Shown piece by piece: positions 32,630 to 40,701 of a DNA stretch of 64,000 nucleotides (position 1 is its first letter; each line of letters opens with the position of its first letter). A program made the position numbers and the translations under genes. The DNA is from Streptomyces gilvus. Lineage in GTDB: Bacteria > Actinomycetota > Actinomycetes > Streptomycetales > Streptomycetaceae. The notes under the pieces were generated by a model, which saw nothing but the letters and a program-made list of their open reading frames with translations, was not told the DNA's origin and did not search any database. Location of the stretch: contig NZ_JAKWBE010000003.1 of the NCBI RefSeq assembly GCF_022513565.1, positions 248,001 through 312,000 on the forward strand. The letters are read 5' to 3'.

Positions 32630-32841
32630 GAAACAGAAACCTCCGCTGGCGGGACTTTTCTGGGAAGGAGACGGGGGTCGTGCGGTCCGTCGAGCGTAAG
32701 GCGCAAAACCCCTTGTCGCTCCTCCACCAGGGGCTGTTGTGGGCGAACTCACCTGTGGTGTCACCGGTTCGGCTGGAAGCGGGGCGGGTGAGGCGCGAGA
32801 GAGGGCGCGCAGCGGAACGCGCGCCCCGGTACCGTCTTCGT

Positions 32842-33294
32842 ATGGACACGTCATGGTGGCTGGCGCTCGCCGCGGTGGTACTGCTCGCGCTGGTCGCCAC
32901 GCTCGTCGACGGATGGGGGCGGGGTCGGCGGCCCTCGGGACGGCGGTCCCGGCCGCCGGGACGGCCGGGCGGGCGGAGGGAATCACGGCCGCGGCCCGCG
33001 GAGATCTGGTGGGCCAACGTGCCGTTCGAGGACGGGCCGGGCCGCAAGGACCGGCCCTGTCTGGTGCTGGTGGTGCACGGGGAGCGGGCGACCGTCGCGA
33101 AGATCACCAGCAGGTACCGCGACGAGCGGGCCGGGGTGATCCCGCTGCCGCCCGGTGCCGTCGGCGATGCGCGCGGGCGGGCCAGCTTCCTGGAGACCGC
33201 CGAGTTGCGCGAGGTGCCGGTGTGGGAGTTCCGGCGCCGGGTGGGTGTGGTGGACCCGGTCCTGTGGGACCAGGTCCGTCACCTGGCTACCTGA
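32842..33294 (+). CDS. Membrane-anchored PemK/MazF-like protein
   Basis: ATG 32842 gives 150 residues: a membrane helix (SWWLALAAVVLLALVATLVDG), a basic proline/arginine linker, and a PemK/MazF-like domain from about residue 50 with AEIWWANVPFEDG, RPCLVLVV, VAKITSRYRDERAG and a closing VPVWEFRRRVG. The fold signature GEIWWA-x-P...RPCLVL is what identifies MazF endoribonucleases. Neither antitoxin nor ribosome-binding site is obvious. The catalytic residues need not be conserved, so it may be a non-toxic relative in the envelope. Confidence 0.75.
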   Translation: MDTSWWLALAAVVLLALVATLVDGWGRGRRPSGRRSRPPGRPGGRRESRPRPAEIWWANVPFEDGPGRKDRPCLVLVVHGERATVAKITSRYRDERAGVIPLPPGAVGDARGRASFLETAELREVPVWEFRRRVGVVDPVLWDQVRHLAT

Positions 33295-33301
33295 GGCGGC
33301 C

Positions 33302-34258
<957 letters not shown>

Positions 34259-34537
34259 TCAGGCCATGCCGCCGGCCACGGCCGGCAGGATCGTCACGTT
34301 GTCGCCGTCGGCGACCTTGGTGTTGATGCCGTCGAGGAAGCGGACGTCCTCGTCGTTGAGGTAGACGTTGACGAAGCGGCGCAGTTCACCGCCGTCCACG
34401 ATGCGGGCCTGGATGCCCGTGTGGCGGGTCTCGAGGTCGGCGAAGAGTTCGGCGAGGGTGTCCCCGGTGCCGTCCACCGCCTTCTGGCCGTCGGTGTAGG
34501 TGCGGAGGATGGTGGGGATGCGGACCTCGATGGCCAT
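34259..34537 (-). CDS. cysO: Sulfur-carrier protein CysO (ThiS/MoaD-like)
   Basis: The 92-residue ubiquitin-fold protein starts MAIEVRIPTILRTYTDGQKA and ends DNVTILPAVAGGMA. Sulfur carriers act through a C-terminal Gly-Gly thiocarboxylate, but here the Gly89-Gly90 is followed by Met-Ala, so two residues must be removed before activation, plausibly by the adjacent JAMM protease. It feeds sulfide to CysM. AGGAG lies nine bases before ATG. A 109-bp leader separates it from the upstream leader peptide. Confidence 0.92.
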   Translation of the reverse strand: MAIEVRIPTILRTYTDGQKAVDGTGDTLAELFADLETRHTGIQARIVDGGELRRFVNVYLNDEDVRFLDGINTKVADGDNVTILPAVAGGMA

Positions 34538-34646
34538 GGTTGCGGGCTCCTGTCGGAAGGTGTCGGATCGGTGGGCGCGCGGCGGCGCGAAGTGCGGGTG
34601 GTGCTCCGGGTGCCGCGGCTCACGGCCGTACGGCGGCAGGGCAGCG

Positions 34647-34742
34647 TCAACAGATGGCGCTGTTCAGCCTGCACAGGTCGACGTGCAGCCGCGCCACGAG
34701 CAGCACGCTCGGCGCCTTGATGCTCACGTCGTTCAGAACCAT
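34647..34742 (-). CDS. Cysteine-attenuation leader peptide (31 aa)
   Basis: A 31-residue frame runs from ATG 34742 to TGA 34647, ending ARLHVDLCRLNSAIC. It matches the actinobacterial leader peptides upstream of sulfur-assimilation genes, which share R-x-HVDLCR-V/L-xSAIC with cysteines near the end. Cys24 and Cys31 would stall the ribosome when cysteine is scarce and so control cysO-cysM. It is too short for ordinary gene calling. It has no strong Shine-Dalgarno. Confidence 0.8.
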   Translation of the reverse strand: MVLNDVSIKAPSVLLVARLHVDLCRLNSAIC

Positions 34743-34806
34743 GGGCTCATCGTATCGATTCCCGGTCGCCGGTCCGGAGTGTGATTCCGCATGGTGGATG
34801 AATTCT

Positions 34807-34842
34807 GTCCGAACTGCGAGATCAGTCCGAACTGCGAGATCA
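34807..34842 (-). repeat. Perfect 18-bp tandem duplication covering the mec stop codon
   Basis: GTCCGAACTGCGAGATCA occurs twice without mismatch at 34807-34824 and 34825-34842. On the minus strand each copy starts with the TGA stop of the mec gene. Confidence 0.95.
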
Positions 34843-35262
34843 GTACGCCTCCACGACCGTGACCTCCTCCTCCGTGACCTCGCCTCCCACGATGCGGTAC
34901 GAGCGGAACTGGAAGTCGCCGAGGCCGTCGGTGTCCGCCGTGGAGACCAGGACGTAGTGGGCGCCGGGTTCGTTGGCGTAGGAGATGTCAGTGCGGGAGG
35001 GGTAGGCCTCGGTGGCGGTGTGGGAGTGGTAGATCACCACCGGCTCCTCGTCGCGGTCGTCCATCTCGCGGTAGAGCTTGAGCAGGTCGCCGGAGTCGAA
35101 CTCGTAGAACGTGGGCGACATGGCCGCGTTGAGCATCGGGATGAAGCGCTCGGGGCGGTCGGATCCGGCCGGGCCCGCGACGACGCCGCACGCCTCGTCG
35201 GGGTGGTCCTTGCGCGCGTGCGCGACGATCTGGTCGACGAGGGCCTGGGTGATGGTCAGCAT
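34840..35262 (-). CDS. mec: Mec-type JAMM metalloprotease
   Basis: The 140-residue protein has the JAMM zinc motif: Glu23 in DEACGVV, His79-Ser-His81 in YHSHTATEAYPSRTD, with Ser89 and Asp92. In M. tuberculosis Mec hydrolyses CysO-cysteine to release free cysteine. Clustering with cysO and cysM supports this. It could also trim the CysO C-terminal extension (inference). Its stop lies in an 18-bp duplicated unit. A 97-bp gap and leader peptide separate it from cysO, so transcription may be separately controlled. Confidence 0.9.
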   Translation of the reverse strand: MLTITQALVDQIVAHARKDHPDEACGVVAGPAGSDRPERFIPMLNAAMSPTFYEFDSGDLLKLYREMDDRDEEPVVIYHSHTATEAYPSRTDISYANEPGAHYVLVSTADTDGLGDFQFRSYRIVGGEVTEEEVTVVEAY

Positions 35263-35282
35263 GCTCGCCAGGATAAGCAGGA

Positions 35283-35319
35283 GGGCCGCTCCGTACCGAG
35301 GGGCGGTACGGAGCGGCCC
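35283..35319 (-). terminator. Perfect 16-bp hairpin after the amino-acid permease
   Basis: GGGCCGCTCCGTACCG (35283-35298) pairs perfectly with 35304-35319 around a 5-base loop, between the permease stop and the mec start on the same strand. It is a strong stem without a U-tract. Confidence 0.75.
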
Positions 35320-35332
35320 ACATGGCGGACGG

Positions 35333-36760
35333 TCAGCCGACCTTCTCCAGCTCGGGCTCGCGGCGCCGGGTGACCTCGGGGTTGCGGGTCCTCAGCACCG
35401 CCCACCCGATGCCCAGTGCCGCGGCCCAGCCCGCCATCACGTACAGGCAGACGCGGGAGTCGGCGTCGTAGGCGATCAGGCCGGTGACGAAGAGCAGGAA
35501 CACGATGGCGATCCAGCTGCACACCGCGCCGCCCGGCGCCGGGAAGGAGGACGCGGGCAGGCGGCCGGCGACGACCGCGCGGCGGTAGAGGACGTGGCTG
35601 ATCAGGATCATCAGCCAGGTCCAGATGCCGGCCGCGGTGGCCACCGAGGTGACGTAGCCGAACGCCTTCTCCGGAACGACGTAGTTGAGGACCACGCCGA
35701 TGCCCATGAAGAGGACCGAGACGGTGATGCCGAGCGCCGGCGTCTTGGTCGCGGACAGCTTCCGGAAGCCCTTGGGCGCCTCGCCGTTGTCGGCCAGGGT
35801 GCGCAGCATGCGGCCGGTGGAGTACATGCCGGAGTTGCAGGAGGACAGGGCCGCGGTGAGGACGACGAAGTTGACGATGCCGGCGCCGGCCGGGATGCCG
35901 ATCTTCGCGAAGGCGGCGACGAACGGGGAGACGCCCGGGGCGAACTCCGTCCACTTCACGACGCACAGGATGACGGTGAGCGCGCCGACGTAGAAGAGGG
36001 CGATGCGCCAGGGGAGGGTGTTGATCGCCTTGGGGAGGGTCTTCTCGGGGTTCTCGGACTCGCCGGCCGTGACGCCGACCAGCTCGACCGCGAGGTAGGC
36101 GAACATGACGCCCTGCAGGGTCATCAGGGACGAGCCGATGCCCTTGGGGAAGAAGCCGTCGAACTGCCAGAGGTTGGAGACCGCGGCGGTGTCACCGGCG
36201 GAGCTGAAGCCGAAGGTGAGGACGCCGAGGCCGATCACGATCATGCCGATCAGTGCGGTGACCTTGACCATCGAGAACCAGAACTCGAGCTCGCCGAAGA
36301 CCTTCACGGAGATCAGGTTGACCCCGAAGAGGATCACCAGGAAGACCAGGGCGGTCACCCACTGGGGGATGGCAGGGAACCAGTAGTTGACGTAGATCGC
36401 GGCGGCCGTCAGCTCGGCCATGCCGGTGACGACCCACATCAGCCAGTACGTCCAGCCGGTGAAGTAGCCGAAGAACGGGCCGAGGAACTCGCGGGAGTAC
36501 TCCGCGAAGGAGCCCGAGACCGGGCGGTACAGGAGCAGTTCGCCGAGCGCGCGCATGATGAAGAAGACGATGGCGCCGGCGAGGGCGTACATCAGGATGA
36601 GGCTGGGGCCGGCCTTGGCGATGTTCGCCCCGGCTCCCAGGAAGAGGCCGACGCCGATGGCGCCGCCGATCGCGATCATCTGGACCTGGCGGCTGCCGAG
36701 TCCGCGCTCGTACCCCTCTTCGGAGGCCTGCTCCGAGGTGTCGACCTGAGCGGAGGTCAT
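35333..36760 (-). CDS. Amino-acid permease (APC family, AAT type)
   Basis: The ATG at 36760 gives 475 residues. It has the family opening RGLGSRQVQMIAIGGAIGVGLFLGAGANIAKAGPS, the GELLLYRPVSGSFAEYSREFLGPFFGYFTGW block and twelve hydrophobic segments, all typical of the AAT subgroup (AnsP, GabP, ProY relatives). It likely imports an amino acid with protons; the substrate cannot be assigned. A start at 36781 is possible but has a weaker context. The long upstream region has a GTGAC triad. Confidence 0.88.
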   Translation of the reverse strand: MTSAQVDTSEQASEEGYERGLGSRQVQMIAIGGAIGVGLFLGAGANIAKAGPSLILMYALAGAIVFFIMRALGELLLYRPVSGSFAEYSREFLGPFFGYFTGWTYWLMWVVTGMAELTAAAIYVNYWFPAIPQWVTALVFLVILFGVNLISVKVFGELEFWFSMVKVTALIGMIVIGLGVLTFGFSSAGDTAAVSNLWQFDGFFPKGIGSSLMTLQGVMFAYLAVELVGVTAGESENPEKTLPKAINTLPWRIALFYVGALTVILCVVKWTEFAPGVSPFVAAFAKIGIPAGAGIVNFVVLTAALSSCNSGMYSTGRMLRTLADNGEAPKGFRKLSATKTPALGITVSVLFMGIGVVLNYVVPEKAFGYVTSVATAAGIWTWLMILISHVLYRRAVVAGRLPASSFPAPGGAVCSWIAIVFLLFVTGLIAYDADSRVCLYVMAGWAAALGIGWAVLRTRNPEVTRRREPELEKVG

Positions 36761-37095
36761 GTGTGGTGCGCCTTTCTCCATGTCCCGGCCCGGGCCTCTC
36801 GTCGGCCGCGGACCGGATCTCGATCCCCCCGGACTGAAATGGAGCGGTTGCCTGGCCGGCGGTCGCCGGCTCGGTGGCGCACCCGGCGCACATGGGTGGT
36901 GTTCGCCGGGCGGTCGTGAAGATTTATCACGGCCGCGTCGCTGATCACCTGGGGTGGAAGTGGCGCACGCCACAGGGAGAAGCGGACAAAGAACGCCCGG
37001 CGAGGACATTCGTGACGGTCACGGTGACATGATCGTTATCCGGATTTGAGCGTCCTCTGAGCGAACACGAAACCGTCACATATCGCCATGGAGGG
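36761..37095. other. Long intergenic region upstream of the amino-acid permease
   Basis: This 335-bp stretch has no convincing gene. At 37012-37028 three alternating GTGAC/GTCAC motifs read GTGAC-G-GTCAC-G-GTGAC, which could bind a regulator. It must contain the permease promoter on the minus strand and also the region past the DUF2017 stop. Nothing else stands out. Confidence 0.5.
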
Positions 37096-37698
37096 TCAGG
37101 GCAGGAGGGTGTTGACGAGGGTCTCCTGGAGCCCGCCCAGCCACAGATAGGCCATCACCATGGGCTTACGGGGGTCCTCGTCCGGGAGCCGGTAGAGGAC
37201 GTCGGTGTCGTCCTCGTCGCTGATCTCCAGGCGGGAGCCGATCGCCAGGCGCAGGTCGTTGAGGGAGCCCAGCCACTGCCGGGACTGCTCGGGCGACAGC
37301 TTGAGCACCGCGCCGCCGTCGGCGCCCGGGGTGAGCGCGTCGAGGGTGCGGATGACCGCTAGCGCGTTGTCGCGCTTGCCGGCGCGCAGGTCGTTCTCGG
37401 TGTAGCGGCGGAACTCGGCGGAGTACGCCTGCGCCTCCTGCGCCTCCTGGGTTCCCGAGGTGCCCTCGGGGTCGCAGTAGGCGTCCGGGAAGAGCCGCTT
37501 GAGCACCGGGTCCTTGGGCGGCTCGCTCGGCCCCTCGGCGAACAGTTCGGCGAGCGGGTCGTCGGGCTTGTCCTCGCCGGGTCCGGGGCCGATGAGTTCC
37601 AGCAACTGGACGGCGAGCGACCGGATGATGGAGATCTCGACGTCGTCGAGCGCGACGGCCGCACCGCCGCCGGGGAGCGGTTCGAAGTGTCCTGGCAT
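37096..37698 (-). CDS. DUF2017 family protein
   Basis: The 200-residue protein has the DUF2017 layout: ALDDVEISIIRSLAVQLLELI (residues 16-36), acidic linker, then LFPDAYCDPE, FRRYTENDLRAGKRDNALAVIRTLDAL and WLGSLNDLRLAIGSRLEI. DUF2017 occurs next to clpS in actinobacteria, where its gene ends the operon. Its role is unknown, perhaps linked to ClpS or peptide degradation. It starts 41 bases after clpS stop. ATG 37698. Confidence 0.85.
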   Translation of the reverse strand: MPGHFEPLPGGGAAVALDDVEISIIRSLAVQLLELIGPGPGEDKPDDPLAELFAEGPSEPPKDPVLKRLFPDAYCDPEGTSGTQEAQEAQAYSAEFRRYTENDLRAGKRDNALAVIRTLDALTPGADGGAVLKLSPEQSRQWLGSLNDLRLAIGSRLEISDEDDTDVLYRLPDEDPRKPMVMAYLWLGGLQETLVNTLLP

Positions 37699-37739
37699 GG
37701 AGGATGTTCGCTACTTCCGGTGCTGCGCGCGGGAGGGGG

Positions 37740-38057
37740 TCATTTCCGGTCCTGCTGGAGGGTGGCCCACAGGCCGTAGCCGTGCATGGCCTGCACGTCG
37801 CGTTCCATTTCCTCGCGGGTACCGCTGGAGACGACCGCCCGGCCCTTGTGGTGGACATCGAGCATGAGCTTGGTGGCCTTGTCCTTGGTGTACCCGAAGT
37901 ACGTCTGGAAGACGTACGTCACATAGCTCATGAGGTTGACCGGGTCGTTGTGGACGATGGTGACCCAGGGGACGTCCGGCTCGGGTACGGCGAAGACCTC
38001 CTCCGCCGACTCGGTGCGTTCGATCTCTACGGGAGCGGGTGACGTCACAAGGCCCAT
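37740..38057 (-). CDS. clpS: ClpS adaptor protein
   Basis: ATG 38057 with GGAGG gives 105 residues. The core [44 protein letters not shown] has the N-degron-binding site and the Clp-docking region, with HNDPVN and DVHHKG as family hallmarks. It delivers N-degron proteins to the ClpC/ClpA unfoldase. It is divergent from pncB, with 139 bp between, and followed by DUF2017. Confidence 0.95.
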   Translation of the reverse strand: MGLVTSPAPVEIERTESAEEVFAVPEPDVPWVTIVHNDPVNLMSYVTYVFQTYFGYTKDKATKLMLDVHHKGRAVVSSGTREEMERDVQAMHGYGLWATLQQDRK

Positions 38058-38196
38058 GCTGCCACGGCCTCCACAAATCGTCACACTGACGCAAAGGGGT
38101 GTAGCATCTGTCGCCATGCTGCATACACCGGGGGACAACCCCCGGACCCCCGGCCGACCTGGGGGCGCCCGAAGAGTCATACCTAGGAGAGCTTTC

Positions 38197-39543
38197 GTGG
38201 ATGTAGCGGACCTTGGGCTGCCGGTGGACGTTCCCTCGACGGCGCTCTTCACGGACCAGTACGAGCTGACGATGCTGCAGGCCGCGCTGAAGGGCGGTAC
38301 CGCCGAGCGGCGCAGTGTCTTCGAGGTCTTCACCCGGCGGCTGCCGGACGGGCGCCGCTACGGCGTCGTCGCGGGCACCGGTCGTGTCCTGGACGCGGTG
38401 GAGAACTTCCGCTTCGACGCGGGCGTCCTCGGCTTCCTGCGCGAGCGGAACATCGTCGACGAGGCGACCCTGGAGTGGCTCGCCGGATACCGGTTCAGCG
38501 GCGACGTGTGGGGCTACCCCGAGGGCGAGGTGTACTTCCCCGGGTCGCCGATCATGCGCGTGGAGGGGTCCTTCGCCGAGTGCGTGCTGCTGGAGACGGT
38601 GATCCTCTCCATCCTCAACCACGACTCGGCGATCGCGGCGGCCGCCTCCCGCATGTCCTCCGCCGCCGGGGAGCGCCCGCTGATCGAGATGGGCGCCCGC
38701 CGCACCCACGAACTGGCCGCCGTCGCCGCCTCCCGGGCCGCCTACGTCGGCGGCTTCGCCTCCACCTCCGACCTCGCGGCCGGCTTCCGCTACAACATCC
38801 CCACCGTCGGCACCTCCGCGCACGCCTTCACCCTGCTCCACGACCACGAGCGGGACGCCTTCCGCGCCCAGGTGGACTCGCTGGGCCGGGGCACCACCCT
38901 GCTGGTGGACACCTACGACGTCGCCGAGGCCGTACGGCTGGCCGTCGAGGTCGCCGGGCCCGAGCTGGGCGCCGTGCGCATCGACTCCGGCGACCTGCTG
39001 CTGGTCGCGCACCGGGTGCGGCAGCAGCTGGACGAGCTGGGCGCGCGGGACACGAAGATCATCGTGACCTCGGACCTGGACGAGTACGCCATCGCCTCGC
39101 TGGCGGTGGCGCCCGTGGACGCGTACGGCGTCGGTACGCAGCTGGTGACCGGGTCCGGGCATCCGACCTGCTCGATGGTGTACAAGCTGGTCGCCCGCGC
39201 CGAGTCCGCCGACCCGAGGGCGCCGCTGGTGCCGGTGGCGAAGAAGTCCAGCGGCGGCAAGACGTCCGTCGGGGGTCGCAAGTGGGCCGCGCGGCGCCTC
39301 GACGCGGACGGGGTGGCGGAGGCGGAGGTCGTCGGCACGGGGGCGGTCCCGCCGGAGCTCGCGGACCGTCAGCTGCTCGTCGAGCTGATCAAGGGCGGTG
39401 ACGTCGTGGCCCGCGAGCCCCTGGACGTCGTACGCGACCGCCACACGGCCGCCCGGGCCAACCTCCCCCTGTCGGCGACCCAGTTGTCGCGCGGGGAAGC
39501 CGTCCTTCCGACGGAGTACGTGCAGGGGCGCTCGGGTAGCTAA
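38197..39543 (+). CDS. pncB: Nicotinate phosphoribosyltransferase
   Basis: The GTG at 38197 has AGGAGA six bases upstream and gives 448 residues. [19 protein letters not shown] at the N-terminus, [22 protein letters not shown] and [16 protein letters not shown], with the PRPP/phosphate site near SGDL, mark NAPRTase. It converts nicotinate to nicotinate mononucleotide in NAD salvage. The nicotinamidase gene follows in the same direction after 73 bp, a full salvage pair. A longer frame begins upstream but has no good start. Confidence 0.95.
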   Translation: MDVADLGLPVDVPSTALFTDQYELTMLQAALKGGTAERRSVFEVFTRRLPDGRRYGVVAGTGRVLDAVENFRFDAGVLGFLRERNIVDEATLEWLAGYRFSGDVWGYPEGEVYFPGSPIMRVEGSFAECVLLETVILSILNHDSAIAAAASRMSSAAGERPLIEMGARRTHELAAVAASRAAYVGGFASTSDLAAGFRYNIPTVGTSAHAFTLLHDHERDAFRAQVDSLGRGTTLLVDTYDVAEAVRLAVEVAGPELGAVRIDSGDLLLVAHRVRQQLDELGARDTKIIVTSDLDEYAIASLAVAPVDAYGVGTQLVTGSGHPTCSMVYKLVARAESADPRAPLVPVAKKSSGGKTSVGGRKWAARRLDADGVAEAEVVGTGAVPPELADRQLLVELIKGGDVVAREPLDVVRDRHTAARANLPLSATQLSRGEAVLPTEYVQGRSGS

Positions 39544-39616
39544 GACAGGTGCGCCCTCCCGTTGCGTCGTCCGAGTCTCTAGGCTCGTAACCCACACAAG
39601 TCGAAGGACACCCACC

Positions 39617-40207
39617 ATGCGCCGCGCCTTGATCGTCGTAGACGTGCAGAACGACTTCTGCGAGGGGGGCAGCCTCGCCGTGGCCGGGGGTGCCGATGTG
39701 GCCGCCGCCGTGACCGAGCTGATCGGACAGGCGGGCGGCTCCGGATACCAGCATGTGGCGGCCACCCGGGACCACCACATCGCGCCCGGCGGACACTTCG
39801 CCGACAACCCCGACTTCGTGCACTCCTGGCCGGCGCACTGTGTCGCCGGCACGGAGGGGGTCGGCTTCCACCCGAACTTCGCCCCCGCCGTCGCCTCCGG
39901 CGCGATCGACGCCGTCTTCGACAAGGGGGCGTACTCGGCGGCCTACAGCGGTTTCGAGGGTGCCGACGAGAGCGGGACCAAGCTCGGCGACTGGCTGCGC
40001 TCGCGCGGGGTCGCCGAGGTGGACGTGGTCGGCATCGCCACCGACCACTGCGTGCGCGCCACCGCGCTGGACGCCGCGCGGGAGGGGTTCCGCACCCAGG
40101 TGCTGCTGGACCTGACCGCCGGGGTCGCCGCGGAGAGCACGGAGCGGGCGATCGAGGAGCTGCGCGAGGCGGGCGTGGAGCTGAGCGGGAAGCCGGTCGT
40201 GGCGTAG
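39617..40207 (+). CDS. pncA: Nicotinamidase (isochorismatase fold)
   Basis: The 196-residue protein has the catalytic triad Asp9 (VVDVQNDF), Lys103 (DKGAYSAAYSGF) and Cys145 (TDHCVRATA), and metal ligands Asp52, His54 and His60. This matches PncA nicotinamidases, which release nicotinate from nicotinamide. It follows pncB, completing nicotinamide to NAD salvage. It ends 30 bp before the convergent 40238 gene. Confidence 0.94.
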   Translation: MRRALIVVDVQNDFCEGGSLAVAGGADVAAAVTELIGQAGGSGYQHVAATRDHHIAPGGHFADNPDFVHSWPAHCVAGTEGVGFHPNFAPAVASGAIDAVFDKGAYSAAYSGFEGADESGTKLGDWLRSRGVAEVDVVGIATDHCVRATALDAAREGFRTQVLLDLTAGVAAESTERAIEELREAGVELSGKPVVA

Positions 40208-40237
40208 GTCACAGGGCCCGACAGACCGATCGGGTGG

Positions 40238-40567
40238 TCACGCCGAGGCCGCCGGGCTGCGCAGCAGCGCCCTGATCGGGTGCCACAGTTCGGTCACGCT
40301 GACACCGTTGTCCGGGGCCGTTCGCCATATCAGCCCGTCGGGGTGGTGCAGGACGGCGGTGATCTCGTCCGGGGTCGGCGGGGCCGCGTTGCCCCGCAGG
40401 TAGACCGCGCGCATGCCGAGGTTGCGCAGCCTGGTCAGGGCGCGCGCCCGGTTGCGGGCGTGGACGAGGACACGGACGGAGCCCGTGCCGTGGGCGGTGG
40501 GTCTGGGCAGGTTCAGCGCCACCACCACGCTGCCGGTCGGCAGCTTGCAGAAACCTCCTGCGGCCAT
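40238..40567 (-). CDS. Uncharacterised small protein
   Basis: The ATG at 40567 gives a 109-residue protein with a GGGGGTG site. It is basic with a central helix (ARNRARALTRLRNLGMRAVYLRG) and tryptophan near the C-terminus. The sequence has the look of a small beta-alpha domain (VVVALNLPRPTAHGTGSVRVLVHA). Similar proteins are found in other Streptomyces at this position in my memory. No function can be assigned. Confidence 0.65.
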   Translation of the reverse strand: MAAGGFCKLPTGSVVVALNLPRPTAHGTGSVRVLVHARNRARALTRLRNLGMRAVYLRGNAAPPTPDEITAVLHHPDGLIWRTAPDNGVSVTELWHPIRALLRSPAASA

Positions 40568-40641
40568 GCAGGTCACACCCCCGTGGGCGTCGGCGTCGAT
40601 GGGACTGTCAATAAGAGAAGCACAGGACGCACCTAAACACG

Positions 40642-40675
40642 ATCGGCGGCGACCCGCCAGGGGGTCACCGCCGAT
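40642..40675 (-). terminator. Terminator hairpin after the M6 protease gene
   Basis: ATCGGCGGCGACCC (40642-40655) pairs with GGGTCACCGCCGAT (40662-40675) with one mismatch and a 6-base loop, 26 bp past the protease stop. Confidence 0.7.
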
Positions 40676-40701
40676 ACGCTTCTGACCTGCGGAAATGCTG
40701 A

